DNA from: Streptomyces chattanoogensis
Lineage (GTDB): Bacteria > Actinomycetota > Actinomycetes > Streptomycetales > Streptomycetaceae
Direction of reading: 5' to 3'
Assembly: GCF_001294335.1 (NCBI RefSeq)
Contig: NZ_LGKG01000024.1
Span: 1-64,000 of the forward strand
DNA length: 64,000 bases
Shown here: positions 41,382-50,426 of the stretch, in pieces
How the letters are laid out: the number at the start of each line of letters is the position of its first letter
How positions within the stretch are numbered: the stretch's first letter is position 1
Program-made: the position numbers and the translations under genes
Notes under the pieces: generated by a model
The model's input: the letters and a program-made list of their open reading frames with translations, nothing else
Databases searched by the model: none
Told to the model about the DNA's origin: nothing

Positions 41382-42992
41382 TCAGACGGCGGCCGGCTCT
41401 GCCACCGGCGCTGCGCCCGCACCCTCGTCCGACTTGGGGGCCGAAGGCCCACCCCGCAGCGGGACCTCCTTCAGGAACCACGCCGCCGCGAAGCCGATGA
41501 TGCTGATCGCCGCGCCCCACAGGAAGACCTGGTGGCTGCCGTTGGCCACCGCGTGCGCATAGGCGTCCCGGACGACCGGCGGCAGCTCGGGCAGGCGCTT
41601 CGGGTCCATCTGGGCGCCGCCGCCGCTGATCTTCGCACCGGCCGCCGCGCCGAGCCGCTCGACCATCGTCGACTTCACCTGGTTGGTGAAGATCGCGCCG
41701 AGGATCGCGACGCCGAACGAGCCGCCGATCGTACGGAAGAGGGTGGCGGAGGACGAGCCGACGCCCATGTCCCTCATCTCGACGCTGTTCTGCGCTATCA
41801 GCATCGTGGTCTGCATCAGGAAGCCCATACCGGCGCCCAGCACCACCATGTACAGGCTGGAGGTGAGCCGGGTCGTCTCCGTGTCCATCAGCGAGAGCAG
41901 CGCCAGCCCGATGGTGAGCACCGCACTGCCGCCGACGACGAAGAACTTGTACTTGCCGGTCTGGGTGGTCACCCGGCCCGCGATCAGCGACACCACGAGC
42001 AGGCCGCCCATCAGCGGCAGAAGCAGCAGACCGGAGTTGGTCGCCGAGGCCCCCTGCACGGTCTGCTGGAACAGCGGCAGGAAGGTCATCGACCCGAACA
42101 TCACAAAGCCGACCAGGAAGCCGATTACGGTGATCAGCGAGAAGTTGCCGTTACGGAAGATGCGCAGCGGCAGCACCGGCTCGCTGACCTTGCGCTCCAC
42201 CAGCACGAAGAGCACCAGCGCGATCACGCCGCCCGCGCCCAGGCCCAGGATCTGCGGCGAGGTCCAGTCGTACTCGGTCCCGCCCCAGGTGGTGAGCAGC
42301 ACCAGGGCGGTGATGCCGATGGTGAGCAGCGCGGAGCCGATGTAGTCGATCCGGGCCTGCGACCGCTTCTTCGGCAGATGCAGAACGGCGGTGACCATGA
42401 TCAGCGCGACCGCGCCGAGCGGCAGGTTGATGTAGAAGGTCCAGCGCCAGCCGAGGTGGTCGGTGATCGTGCCGCCGACCAGCGGGCCGCCGACCATCGC
42501 GACGGCCATGACGCCGGCCATCATGCCCTGGTACTTGCCGCGCTCCCGCGGCGGAATCAGATCGCCCATGATGGCCATGACGCCGACCATCAGACCGCCC
42601 GCGCCCAGGCCCTGCACCGCGCGGAAGGCAATCAGCTGCCCCATGTCCTGGGCCATGCCGGACAGCGCGGAGCCGATCAGGAAGAGCACGATGGACGTAA
42701 GGAAGACGCCCTTGCGTCCGTACATGTCGCCGAGCTTGCCCCAGATCGGGGTCGACGCGGCGGTGGCGAGCGTGTACGCGGTGACCACCCAGGACAGGTG
42801 CTCCATCCCGCCCAGCTCGCCGACGATCGTGGGCATGGCCGTACCCACGATCATGTTGTCCAGCATCGCGAGCAGCATCGTGATCATCAGCGCGAAGAGC
42901 ACCACCCGCACGCTGGCGGACTGCTTCCCCCCGTCCGCCCCGCCGGCTGTTTCCGCCGTTCTGTCCCCCGTTGGGGCCGCTTTCTGCGACAT
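41382..42992 (-). CDS. Drug exporter of the EmrB/QacA (DHA2) MFS family
   Basis: Proton-driven exporter of 536 residues with 14 predicted membrane segments. Family motifs: LDNMIVGTAMPTIVGELGG in segment 1, the A-like motif GKLGDMYGRKGVF, GLGAGGLMVGVMAIMGDLIPPRERGKYQG (motif C region) and GWRWTFYINLPLGAVALI. ATG 42992 is preceded by GAGGACGGGG. The divergent TetR gene and the inverted repeat between them mark a typical repressor-exporter pair; the inducing compound is unknown. A long inner loop near the C-terminus has NQVKSTMVERLGAAAG. Confidence 0.93.
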   Translation of the reverse strand: MSQKAAPTGDRTAETAGGADGGKQSASVRVVLFALMITMLLAMLDNMIVGTAMPTIVGELGGMEHLSWVVTAYTLATAASTPIWGKLGDMYGRKGVFLTSIVLFLIGSALSGMAQDMGQLIAFRAVQGLGAGGLMVGVMAIMGDLIPPRERGKYQGMMAGVMAVAMVGGPLVGGTITDHLGWRWTFYINLPLGAVALIMVTAVLHLPKKRSQARIDYIGSALLTIGITALVLLTTWGGTEYDWTSPQILGLGAGGVIALVLFVLVERKVSEPVLPLRIFRNGNFSLITVIGFLVGFVMFGSMTFLPLFQQTVQGASATNSGLLLLPLMGGLLVVSLIAGRVTTQTGKYKFFVVGGSAVLTIGLALLSLMDTETTRLTSSLYMVVLGAGMGFLMQTTMLIAQNSVEMRDMGVGSSSATLFRTIGGSFGVAILGAIFTNQVKSTMVERLGAAAGAKISGGGAQMDPKRLPELPPVVRDAYAHAVANGSHQVFLWGAAISIIGFAAAWFLKEVPLRGGPSAPKSDEGAGAAPVAEPAAV

Positions 42993-43016
42993 CCCCGTCC
43001 TCACTCCCGTATTCCT

Positions 43017-43089
43017 ACTTACTTGCCGCCCGGCTAGTTCTGTACAGTACGGCAAGGTAGGCGGCTAACTAGCCGGGCGTCAAGTAAGT
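43017..43089. promoter_or_regulatory. Long inverted repeat between exporter and TetR genes (probable operator)
   Basis: The arm 43017-43039 (begins ACTTACTTG, ends CGGCTAGTT) is matched by the reverse complement of 43067-43089 in 22 of 23 positions, with 27 bases between. A smaller palindrome, CGGCTA-AC-TAGCCG (43063-43076), overlaps the right arm, and CTGTACAG (43040-43047) lies at the edge of the spacer. The symmetry spans the divergent promoter region, so two mirrored binding sites for the TetR protein at 43227, one controlling each gene, are the simplest reading. Confidence 0.75.
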
Positions 43090-43226
43090 TTCCGCGGCGC
43101 CCGCCGGGGCAGCCCTCAGGCAGCCTTCCGACCAGCACCGACTACGCAGCATCACGCGGCATGACTCGCGTCACGCCGCACTACGCTCTCTACGCGGCAC
43201 CCGCAGCAACCACGCAGGAGAACACC

Positions 43227-43841
43227 ATGAGCACACCGCACCCGCGCCGGGGGAACACCCGCCAGCGCATTCAGGACGTCGCTCTGGAGCTGTTCTCCGA
43301 GCGGGGCTACGAGAAGACCTCGCTGCGCGAGATCGCCGAAAAGCTCGAGGTCACGAAGGCGGCGCTCTACTACCACTTCAAGACCAAGGAAGACATCGTC
43401 ATCAGCCTGTTCCAGGACCTGGCCAAGCCCTGCGACGAGCTGATCGCCTGGGCCGAGGAGCAGCCGCGCACCCTGGAGACCAAGCTGGAGGTGATCCGCC
43501 GCTACAACGAGGCGCTGCGCTCGGCCGAGCCGCTGTTCCGCTTCATGCAGGAGAACCAGGCCGCGGTGCGCGATCTGAGCATCGGCGAGACCTTCAAGGC
43601 ACGCATGCTGGCCCTCTTCGGCCTCCTCAGGGAGCCCGACACGGAGCTCTCGGACCAGGTGCGCTGCATCACGGCGCTGTTCTCCATGCACGCGGGCATG
43701 TTCGCGATGCAGAACCTTGAAGGCGACCCCGAGGAGAAGCGCAAGGCCATCCTCGAGGTCGCCACAGAACTGGTCACGGCGGCCAACCCGCCGAGCCGCC
43801 GGCCAGTCCGGCCGGATTCAGCTCAGACGGCGTCGCCGTGA
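43227..43841 (+). CDS. TetR-family repressor of the divergent exporter
   Basis: Regulator of 204 residues from ATG 43227 (CAGGAGAACACC upstream). The TetR helix-turn-helix is RQRIQDVALELFSERGYEKTSLREIAEKLEVTKAALYYHFKTKEDIVISLF. The ligand domain is of the common actinobacterial type (RFMQENQAAVRDLSIGETFKARMLALFGLL). It probably represses itself and the exporter through the inverted repeat at 43017-43089. Its 3' end overlaps the convergent M23 peptidase gene by 19 bases. Confidence 0.92.
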   Translation: MSTPHPRRGNTRQRIQDVALELFSERGYEKTSLREIAEKLEVTKAALYYHFKTKEDIVISLFQDLAKPCDELIAWAEEQPRTLETKLEVIRRYNEALRSAEPLFRFMQENQAAVRDLSIGETFKARMLALFGLLREPDTELSDQVRCITALFSMHAGMFAMQNLEGDPEEKRKAILEVATELVTAANPPSRRPVRPDSAQTASP

Positions 43842-44536
43842 GCCCGCAGGAATCCGGTCGGCTCGATGCCCGTCCCGTAGTCGGGGCCGGTGCGGACCTC
43901 GAAGTGCAGGTGGGGGCCGGTGGAGTTACCGGTGCTGCCGGAGAGGCCGATCTGCTGGCCCGTGCCGACCTGCTGGCCGACGTGGACCTGGATCTGTGAC
44001 AGGTGCGCGTACTGGGTGTACATGCCGTTGTCGTGCTTGACGACGATGGCGTTGCCGTACGCCGGGCCGTCACCGCCGCCCCAGGGGCCGGCCTTGACCA
44101 CGGTGCCCTTGTGGACGGAGTGGACCTGGGTGCCGGTCGGCACGACGAAGTCCTGACCACTGTGGTTGTGCGACCAGTGGCTGCCGGCCAGACCGAAGGT
44201 CGACCCCAGGACGTACTTCTCGACCGGCTTGACCCAGGCGTTGGCCTTCTTGGCCGCGTCCTTCTTGGCCTTCGCGGCGGCGGCCTTGGTCTTCGCGGCG
44301 GCGGCCTTGGCGTCCTTGGCGGCCTTGGCCTGCGCAGCGGCCTGCGCGCTGACCGTGGAGCCGACGTTCGAGGCGAGGCTCGTCAGGTTCGGGCCGGCGG
44401 CGGCGTTGGCGATACCGGCGCCCGCCGCGACGGCGACACCGAGGCCACCGGCAACGACGGCCACGCGGTTGCGCAGAACGGTCTTCTTGGCGGAGTTCGA
44501 GTTCTTCGCATTGCGTATGGCGGTGAACTTGGACAT
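43823..44536 (-). CDS. Secreted M23 peptidase (LytM-type cell-wall endopeptidase)
   Basis: Cell-wall hydrolase of 237 residues that cuts peptidoglycan cross-bridges. A signal-like segment (VAVVAGGLGVAVAAGAGIANAAAG) is followed by an Ala/Lys coiled-coil stretch (QAKAAKDAKAAAAKTKAAAAKAKKDAAKK) that could hold the protein at the wall. The catalytic domain has the zinc ligands in HSGQDFVVPTGTQVHSV and HLHFE, and the M23 core VVKHDNGMYTQYAHLSQIQVHVGQQVGTGQQIG. The long structured leader upstream suggests RNA-level control. Confidence 0.95.
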   Translation of the reverse strand: MSKFTAIRNAKNSNSAKKTVLRNRVAVVAGGLGVAVAAGAGIANAAAGPNLTSLASNVGSTVSAQAAAQAKAAKDAKAAAAKTKAAAAKAKKDAAKKANAWVKPVEKYVLGSTFGLAGSHWSHNHSGQDFVVPTGTQVHSVHKGTVVKAGPWGGGDGPAYGNAIVVKHDNGMYTQYAHLSQIQVHVGQQVGTGQQIGLSGSTGNSTGPHLHFEVRTGPDYGTGIEPTGFLRAHGDAV

Positions 44537-44559
44537 GCGGGTTTTTCCTCCAGAGATCT

Positions 44560-44650
44560 GGAATCCGGAATGGATTGCCGTAATCGGCGAGATTCGCTTT
44601 CCCGGCTGCGGACCGGGTTGGCCATTCCTTGGTAACCCGCATTCGGCGCA
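44560..44650 (-). promoter_or_regulatory. Structured 5' leader of the M23 gene, possible c-di-AMP-type riboswitch relative
   Basis: Read on the minus strand, the leader has GCGCCGAAT, then GGGTTACCAAGGAATGG, AGCCGGG, AAGCGAATC, a GCCG-ATTA-CGGC hairpin and CCATTCC, which is exactly complementary to the earlier GGAATGG. The 5' half (GCCGAAU...GG-ACC-AGGAA) resembles ydaO/c-di-AMP riboswitches, which are known to control cell-wall lytic enzymes in Streptomyces. The conserved 3' half (CCGACAGCUAAC-like) is not visible, so it may be a variant, a remnant or a different RNA element. Confidence 0.38.
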
Positions 44651-45064
44651 CCGCCAAGGGACGCTTTCTACTACCGGCCGCCGTATTCGGGCCGGTGTAA
44701 TTCACGTCATTGCAGGGGCGGCGAAACCTGCCGTCCGGCGCCCGACCCGGCACCTCCACACACCGCCTGACCTGGCATTTTCATCAAACCCCGGGGGCGC
44801 CTCCGGCCCTCCGCCCCGTACGGCACAACCCCACCCCGAAGCCCGATAACGCCCCTAATTCTTCTAGTAGGGCGCAAATACCGTGTGCGCCATGTCACCG
44901 CCCCATAAGACCCGGCGCCTTATTTGTGACCTGGCTTACGTGAGCTGGATTACCCGCCGGACCGGTGCCGGGCCGGGAAATAGTGAAATGGGCCACCTGT
45001 CCGCCGCCCGGCGCGTAGCCTGGCTCCGACGACATCAGCCGCCACGGGGGAGGCCGCCCGCACG
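44651..45064. other. Intergenic region between M23 and NACHT genes
   Basis: The M23 and NACHT genes are divergent and 528 bases apart. Apart from the M23 leader, the gap has an A/T-richer stretch at about 44840-44885 (around CCTAATTCTTCTAGTAGG), the most promoter-like part for the rightward NACHT genes. The short open frames here show no domain and no convincing start site, so no gene is called. Confidence 0.5.
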
Positions 45065-48000
45065 ATGGAAGCGTCAGCAGTGGGGATACGACTCGCCTCG
45101 GGCGTGGTCGCGCCGCTCGTGAAGAAGCTGTTCGTCAAGGAGGGGCCGGGCGCCGGGCTGGTCTCCGGGCCGGTGCGGATATCCGGCCTGGTGTCCTTCA
45201 AGGGCGAGAAGCGCACCCTCACCGACAAGGACCTGCACCACGTCGCGGCCGAACTGGTCAGCCGGGCCGTGCGGTCCGCCCGCCCCGGCGAGCGGCCCTG
45301 CCCCGAGGACGAGGAAACCGCCGTGGCCGACGCCCTGGCCACCACCCTGAGCGGCCTCGGCGACCTCGCCATGGACGACGTACAGGCCGTCTTACTCGGC
45401 CACAGCGCCCTCGCCGAGCGCCTGACGGCCGCCGCCCCGCACGCCACCCGCGGCCTGACCCGCGACGCCGAGCTGATGCACCACACCCTGCTCGCCACGG
45501 CCTGCCTGCACATCGTGCACTTCTTCACCCAGCGGTCGACGTTCGTGGCCCGCACCCTCATCCAGCAGAGCCGCACCCTGGACAGCGTCATCACCAAGAT
45601 CGACACCTACCTCGAGGTGCATCCGTCCCAGCGGACCGCCGACGCCGCCTTCGAGCGCGGCTATCTCGACTACATCGCGCGCAAGCACAGCCGGCTGACC
45701 ATCTACGGCATCGATCTCGCCCATTCACCGGACCGGTGGCCGCTGGACTCGGCGTATCTGAGCCTGGGGGCGACGAGTCAGCGTCGCGATGTGGTGATCA
45801 ACTCCACCGGGCAGGTCATGGTGCCGGCGCCCGCTTCCCCGCAACGCGCCGACCAGGCCCTCGCCGACTTCGCCCGCGTTCTGCTGCGCGGCGTCGCGGG
45901 CTCCGGCAAGAGCACCCTCATCCAGTGGCTGGCCGTCTCCTGCACCAAGGGCCCCACCGACACCCCCCTCCCCCACCTCTACGGCCGCGTCCCCTTCGTC
46001 CTCCCCCTGCGCACCCTCACCCGCTCGGGCGCCGCCCTGCCCACCCCCGACCGCTTTCTGTCCGCGGTCGGCTGCCCGGTCTCCGGCGCCCAGCCCGACG
46101 GCTGGGCCGAGCGCGTACTGTCCTGCGGCCGCGGCCTGCTCCTGATCGACGGCCTGGACGAGATCCCCGAACGCGAACGCCGGGCCGCCCGCCGGTGGCT
46201 GCGCGATCTGCTGGACGCCTTCCCCGACAACCTGTGGCTGGTCACCACCCGGCCCTCCGCCGTACACGAGGACTGGCTCGCCGCCGACGGCTTCGACGAG
46301 CTGACGCTGACGCCGATGGGGCGGGCGGAGGTGGCCGCGTTCATCGGCCGGTGGCATGCGGCGGCGCGCGTCGATGCCGAGGACGTCGAACGGCTCGATG
46401 CGTACGAGCAGTCGCTGCTGTCCGCGGTCCGCACCAAGCAGGACCTCGGGCGGCTGGCCACCAACCCCCTGATGTGCGGGCTGATCTGCGCGCTGCACCG
46501 TGACCGGCGCGGCTATCTCCCGCACGGGCGCAAGGAGTTGTACGACGCGGCGCTCAGCATGCTGCTCTCACGGCGCGACCGCGAGCGGGACATGGGGGCG
46601 CCGACGGGCATCGAACTGTCCGATGAGCCGCAGGTTCAGCTCTTGCAACGGCTCGCGTACTGGCTGATCCGTAACGGGCGCACGGAGCTGGCCCGCGAAC
46701 GGGCGGAGATGATCATCGCGGAGGCGCTGCCGGCCGTACCCGCGGCGGCCTCCCAGGGCGACGCCGCGGCCGTCTTCCGGCATCTGCTGCTGCGCAGCGG
46801 GTTGCTGCTGGAACCGTCACCCGGCTCGGTCCATTTCATCCACCGGACGTTTCAGGACTACCTGGGGGCCAGGGCGGCCGTCGAGGAGGGCGACTTCGGG
46901 CTGCTCACGCGGTATGCGGTGGACGCCCAGTTCGAGGACGTGATCCGGATGGCGGTGGCACACGCCCGGCCGCGCGAACGGGCCGAGATCTTACGGGGGT
47001 TGATCGCACACGGGGACGGCATTCGGAGTGACCGTACCCGGCTGCGGGTCCATCTGCTGGCGATGGCTTGTCTGGAGCATGCGACGGAGCTGGATCCGGG
47101 GGTGCGGGAGGAGGTGCAGGCACGTGCACGGGCGATCCTGCCGCCGCGCAGCCAAGAGGAGTCGACGCTGCTCGCCGAGGTGGGCCCGATCGTGCTGGAG
47201 CTGCTGCCCGGCCCGGAGGAGCTGGAGGAGGACGAGGCGCGCGAGGTGGTGGCCACCGCCGCGCTCATCGGCTCGGACGCCGCCTTGGAAGTACTGAAGG
47301 GCTTCCGGGCACATCCCGAGTTCAACGTGCAATACAGACTCGCCTCGTACTGGCAGTTTTTTGACACCGAACGCTACGCGCAGGAAGTCATTCGGCACCT
47401 GGGCGATCACGCGCCCTTCACTGTGCGCAGCCCTGCCGAGCTGCACGCCCTCAAAGCCCTCGGCGGCCGGCCCGTCACCACCGTCATCGGCCCGTTCACC
47501 GACCGCCGGCTCCTCGATGAGCTTGACTACCGGCCCATCACCCAGCTGGTGCTCCAGGACAACCACGAGATCAGCAGCCTCGCGTTCCTCCGGGAATTCC
47601 CGGCACTGAAGTCACTGACACTCCAGAACTGTCCCGCAATCGACAGCGTCGTCCCCCTCGCGGACCTGCCGTTCCGCTCCCTGTCCGTCAGCGGTGGAGA
47701 ATCCAGCGGGGTGACCTACCCGCGCGGGCTCAACTGCCTCGGCCACCTCAACTCCCTGTCGCTCCAGGTACCGCTGCCACCGGAAGGCCTGGCGGCCTTC
47801 CCTGCACAGGCCCCACTCACTTTCCTCGCTCTCTGGCAGCCGATCGGCACCGATGCCGCTCACCTGGCTTCCTGGCCGCGCCTGAAGTACCTCCAACTAC
47901 GGCGCCTCTCCGAGACATTCGCCGAGGAAGAGTGGCACGTCCTCACGCACCTCACCGAACTGCAGGAGTTTTCCTTCGGCCTGGACACCGAGGGCGATGC

Positions 48001-48292
48001 TCTCCGCATTCCCCCTGGCCTTCAGCTGCCCCAGGTGGAGACTCTCAGTCTCCTCAACACGGACAAACGCCCCTCCCGCGAACTGACCCGCATCCTCCGC
48101 ACCGCACTCCCGGCCTTCCCTCACATCCGCAAGCTCCAGCTCTTCGGCATGACCAACGCCCCCATCGACCTCCCGCCCGTGGACAACCTCCCCCACCTCC
48201 AACAGCTCTGCCTCTACAACCTCCGCCCAGAGATCCCCGACTCCCTCCCACCCCAGGTAAAACTCACCCTCCACCCCCGCCCCCGCACGTAA
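45065..48292 (+). CDS. NACHT NTPase with N-terminal helical domain and leucine-rich repeats (NLR-like), two TTA codons
   Basis: A 1075-residue STAND-class ATPase. Residues 1 to about 195 are a helical domain of the NNH1 kind ([53 protein letters not shown]). A conserved lead-in [24 protein letters not shown] precedes the NACHT core: Walker [10 protein letters not shown] (Lys282), Walker [13 protein letters not shown] (Asp362) and the sensor-type TRPSAV. A helical arm includes [35 protein letters not shown] and [12 protein letters not shown]. Leucine-rich repeats fill about 800-1065. Bacterial NACHT proteins are known anti-phage defence factors. Codons 110 (45392) and 643 (46991) are TTA, so bldA-dependent expression is likely. 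The paralogue follows after 22 bases. Confidence 0.9.
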   Translation: MEASAVGIRLASGVVAPLVKKLFVKEGPGAGLVSGPVRISGLVSFKGEKRTLTDKDLHHVAAELVSRAVRSARPGERPCPEDEETAVADALATTLSGLGDLAMDDVQAVLLGHSALAERLTAAAPHATRGLTRDAELMHHTLLATACLHIVHFFTQRSTFVARTLIQQSRTLDSVITKIDTYLEVHPSQRTADAAFERGYLDYIARKHSRLTIYGIDLAHSPDRWPLDSAYLSLGATSQRRDVVINSTGQVMVPAPASPQRADQALADFARVLLRGVAGSGKSTLIQWLAVSCTKGPTDTPLPHLYGRVPFVLPLRTLTRSGAALPTPDRFLSAVGCPVSGAQPDGWAERVLSCGRGLLLIDGLDEIPERERRAARRWLRDLLDAFPDNLWLVTTRPSAVHEDWLAADGFDELTLTPMGRAEVAAFIGRWHAAARVDAEDVERLDAYEQSLLSAVRTKQDLGRLATNPLMCGLICALHRDRRGYLPHGRKELYDAALSMLLSRRDRERDMGAPTGIELSDEPQVQLLQRLAYWLIRNGRTELARERAEMIIAEALPAVPAAASQGDAAAVFRHLLLRSGLLLEPSPGSVHFIHRTFQDYLGARAAVEEGDFGLLTRYAVDAQFEDVIRMAVAHARPRERAEILRGLIAHGDGIRSDRTRLRVHLLAMACLEHATELDPGVREEVQARARAILPPRSQEESTLLAEVGPIVLELLPGPEELEEDEAREVVATAALIGSDAALEVLKGFRAHPEFNVQYRLASYWQFFDTERYAQEVIRHLGDHAPFTVRSPAELHALKALGGRPVTTVIGPFTDRRLLDELDYRPITQLVLQDNHEISSLAFLREFPALKSLTLQNCPAIDSVVPLADLPFRSLSVSGGESSGVTYPRGLNCLGHLNSLSLQVPLPPEGLAAFPAQAPLTFLALWQPIGTDAAHLASWPRLKYLQLRRLSETFAEEEWHVLTHLTELQEFSFGLDTEGDALRIPPGLQLPQVETLSLLNTDKRPSRELTRILRTALPAFPHIRKLQLFGMTNAPIDLPPVDNLPHLQQLCLYNLRPEIPDSLPPQVKLTLHPRPRT

Positions 48293-48314
48293 CCACCGCT
48301 CCTACGGGGACCGC

Positions 48315-50336
48315 ATGGATTCCACAACACCCACCGACGCCGCCTTCGCCCGCCACTACGCCACCTCCACCGCCACCACCCACAACCACCTCACCATCTT
48401 CGGCATCGACCTCGCCCACTCCCCCGACAGCTGGCCCCTCGACGCCGCCTACCTGGGACTTCAATGCGAGCCGGAGGCCCAGGACGACGAACCCCCCGTC
48501 CCTGCCGAACAGGCCCTGGCGGACCACTCCCGCATCCTCATCCGCGGCGTCGCCGGGTCCGGGAAGACCACCCTGCTCCAGTGGCTGACGGTCGCCACCG
48601 CCCGCGCCGAGCTGCCCGAGGCGCTCGCGGGGCTGCGCGGCCGGGTGCCGTTCCTGCTTCCCGTACGCCGCTTCGCTCGCGACGGGTTCCCGGAGCCGGC
48701 CGCGTTCCTGGCGGCCACCGGGTTTCCGGACGCCGGCGTACAGCCGCCCGGCTGGGCAGAGCGCGTACTGGGCGAGGGCCGCGCCCTGCTCCTCATCGAC
48801 GGGATCGACGAAGCGCCCGAGAACGACCGCGAGGAGGTACGCGCCCGTCTCCGCGACTGGACCACCCGCTACCCGGGCAACGTCTGCATCGTCACCTCCC
48901 GCCCCTCCGCCGTACCGCACGGCTGGCTCGCCGGCGAGGGGTTCACCGAGCTCGCCCTGGCGCCGATGAGCCGGGAGGACATCGCCGCGTTCATCCAGCG
49001 CTGGCACCGCGCCGCCGCCCAGCAGAACCCGGCCGACCTCGACCGTCTCGGCCATTACGAGCGGACGCTGCTGAACGCCGTACGGATCACCCGGGACCTG
49101 GGCCGGCTGGCGACCAATCCGCTGATGTGCGGGCTGCTGTGCGCCCTCCACCGCGACCGGCGCGGCTATCTGCCCAACGGCCGTAAGGAGCTCTACGACG
49201 CCGCGCTGTCGATGCTGCTGGAGCGCCGCGACCGGGAGCGGGCGATGGTGGCGACGGACAGCGTGGAGCTGACCCGGCAGCCCAAGATCCAGCTGCTGCA
49301 GAAGCTGGCGCACTGGATGCTGATCAACGGGCGTTCGGAGATGGACCGGGACACGGCCGTCGCGACCCTCGCCGAGCATCTGCCCGCCATACCGGACGCC
49401 GCCCGCCAGGGCGGCCCCGAAGAGGTGTTCCGCCACCTCCTCAACCGGACCGGGCTGCTCCGGGAGCCCACACCGGGCACGGTCGACTTCGTGCACCGCA
49501 CCTTCCAGGACTATCTCTCCGCGCGGGCGACCGTGCAGCGGCACGACTTCGGGCTGCTCCTCGCGCACGCCCACCACGACGACTGGGAGGACGTCATACG
49601 GATGGCTGTGGCCCTCTCCCGGCCCGACGAGTGCGCGGCCCTCCTGGACGGCCTGCTGGCCCCGCACGCGGGCGTACGGGCCGCCGAGGCCAGGCACCGG
49701 AAGCTGCTGGCCGCGGCCTGTCTGGAGCACGCCACCGAGCTGGACCCGGACGTCCGCGCCCGCGTCCAGCGCTTCACCCGGGACATGGTGCGGCCGGGGA
49801 CACCGTCCGCGGCCCGCGCCCTGGGCTGGATCGGGCCGATTGTGCTGGAAATGCTGCCCGATCCCGCCCGCGCCTCCGACGACGAGGCATATCTCCTCGC
49901 CATTACCGCTACGTCCATTGCGGACGACATGGCAATTGACTATCTGGTGGGGCTGCGCGACCGCGCACATCACGACATCCGGGCCCAGCTCGCGGGGGCC
50001 TGGCGGCATTACGACACCGCCCGCTATGCCCGCGAGATCATCGCCCATCTCGAACCGGCCGAACTGTATTTCCCGGTGGCCGACCGGGAGGAATTGCATA
50101 CCCTGCGCAGCCTGGGCGGCCGCCCCCATCTGCGGATCACCGGGCATTTCACCCCGGACGAGCTGATCGAGGGCATCGTCCCGGCGGACGGCCTGACCCG
50201 GCTGTGGCTCGCCTATGACCTGGGCGTCCCGATGGAATGGCTGTCGGCGTTCCCGAAGCTGGACACCCTGCAGATCGGCCGCCGAATTCCGCCGGTGACG
50301 GGTGTTCCGGACGGAATCCGCGTCATTCAGCTTTAG
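48315..50336 (+). CDS. Second NACHT NTPase, shortened paralogue without helical N-domain or full repeats
   Basis: A 673-residue protein from ATG 48315, clearly paralogous to the gene before it: [24 protein letters not shown], Walker [10 protein letters not shown] (Lys84), Walker [13 protein letters not shown] (Asp162), [42 protein letters not shown] and [12 protein letters not shown] all recur. It lacks the about 190-residue N-terminal domain and keeps only the last trace of leucine-rich repeats ([21 protein letters not shown]). All NTPase motifs are intact, so it is not simply a broken copy. It may partner, regulate or decoy the longer protein. Confidence 0.88.
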   Translation: MDSTTPTDAAFARHYATSTATTHNHLTIFGIDLAHSPDSWPLDAAYLGLQCEPEAQDDEPPVPAEQALADHSRILIRGVAGSGKTTLLQWLTVATARAELPEALAGLRGRVPFLLPVRRFARDGFPEPAAFLAATGFPDAGVQPPGWAERVLGEGRALLLIDGIDEAPENDREEVRARLRDWTTRYPGNVCIVTSRPSAVPHGWLAGEGFTELALAPMSREDIAAFIQRWHRAAAQQNPADLDRLGHYERTLLNAVRITRDLGRLATNPLMCGLLCALHRDRRGYLPNGRKELYDAALSMLLERRDRERAMVATDSVELTRQPKIQLLQKLAHWMLINGRSEMDRDTAVATLAEHLPAIPDAARQGGPEEVFRHLLNRTGLLREPTPGTVDFVHRTFQDYLSARATVQRHDFGLLLAHAHHDDWEDVIRMAVALSRPDECAALLDGLLAPHAGVRAAEARHRKLLAAACLEHATELDPDVRARVQRFTRDMVRPGTPSAARALGWIGPIVLEMLPDPARASDDEAYLLAITATSIADDMAIDYLVGLRDRAHHDIRAQLAGAWRHYDTARYAREIIAHLEPAELYFPVADREELHTLRSLGGRPHLRITGHFTPDELIEGIVPADGLTRLWLAYDLGVPMEWLSAFPKLDTLQIGRRIPPVTGVPDGIRVIQL

Positions 50337-50357
50337 ACAGCCCTGCCCGGACACAGC

Positions 50358-50393
50358 ACCGCCCCGGACCGTACGGAACGGTTCCGGGGCGGT
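50358..50393. terminator. Bidirectional terminator between NACHT and clpC genes
   Basis: ACCGCCCCGGA at 50358-50368 pairs with TCCGGGGCGGT at 50383-50393, with a further CCGT/ACGG pairing inside the loop. It lies between the stop codons of the convergent NACHT and clpC genes. Confidence 0.85.
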
Positions 50394-50426
50394 TGGCGCC
50401 AAACGCTGTCGCCTGGCTGTGCCGCG

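Noticed and set aside
44883..45122. 79-codon frame upstream of the NACHT gene
   Set aside because: Basic, tryptophan/arginine-rich text without domain, overlapping the start of the NACHT gene in another frame and lacking a good ribosome binding site.
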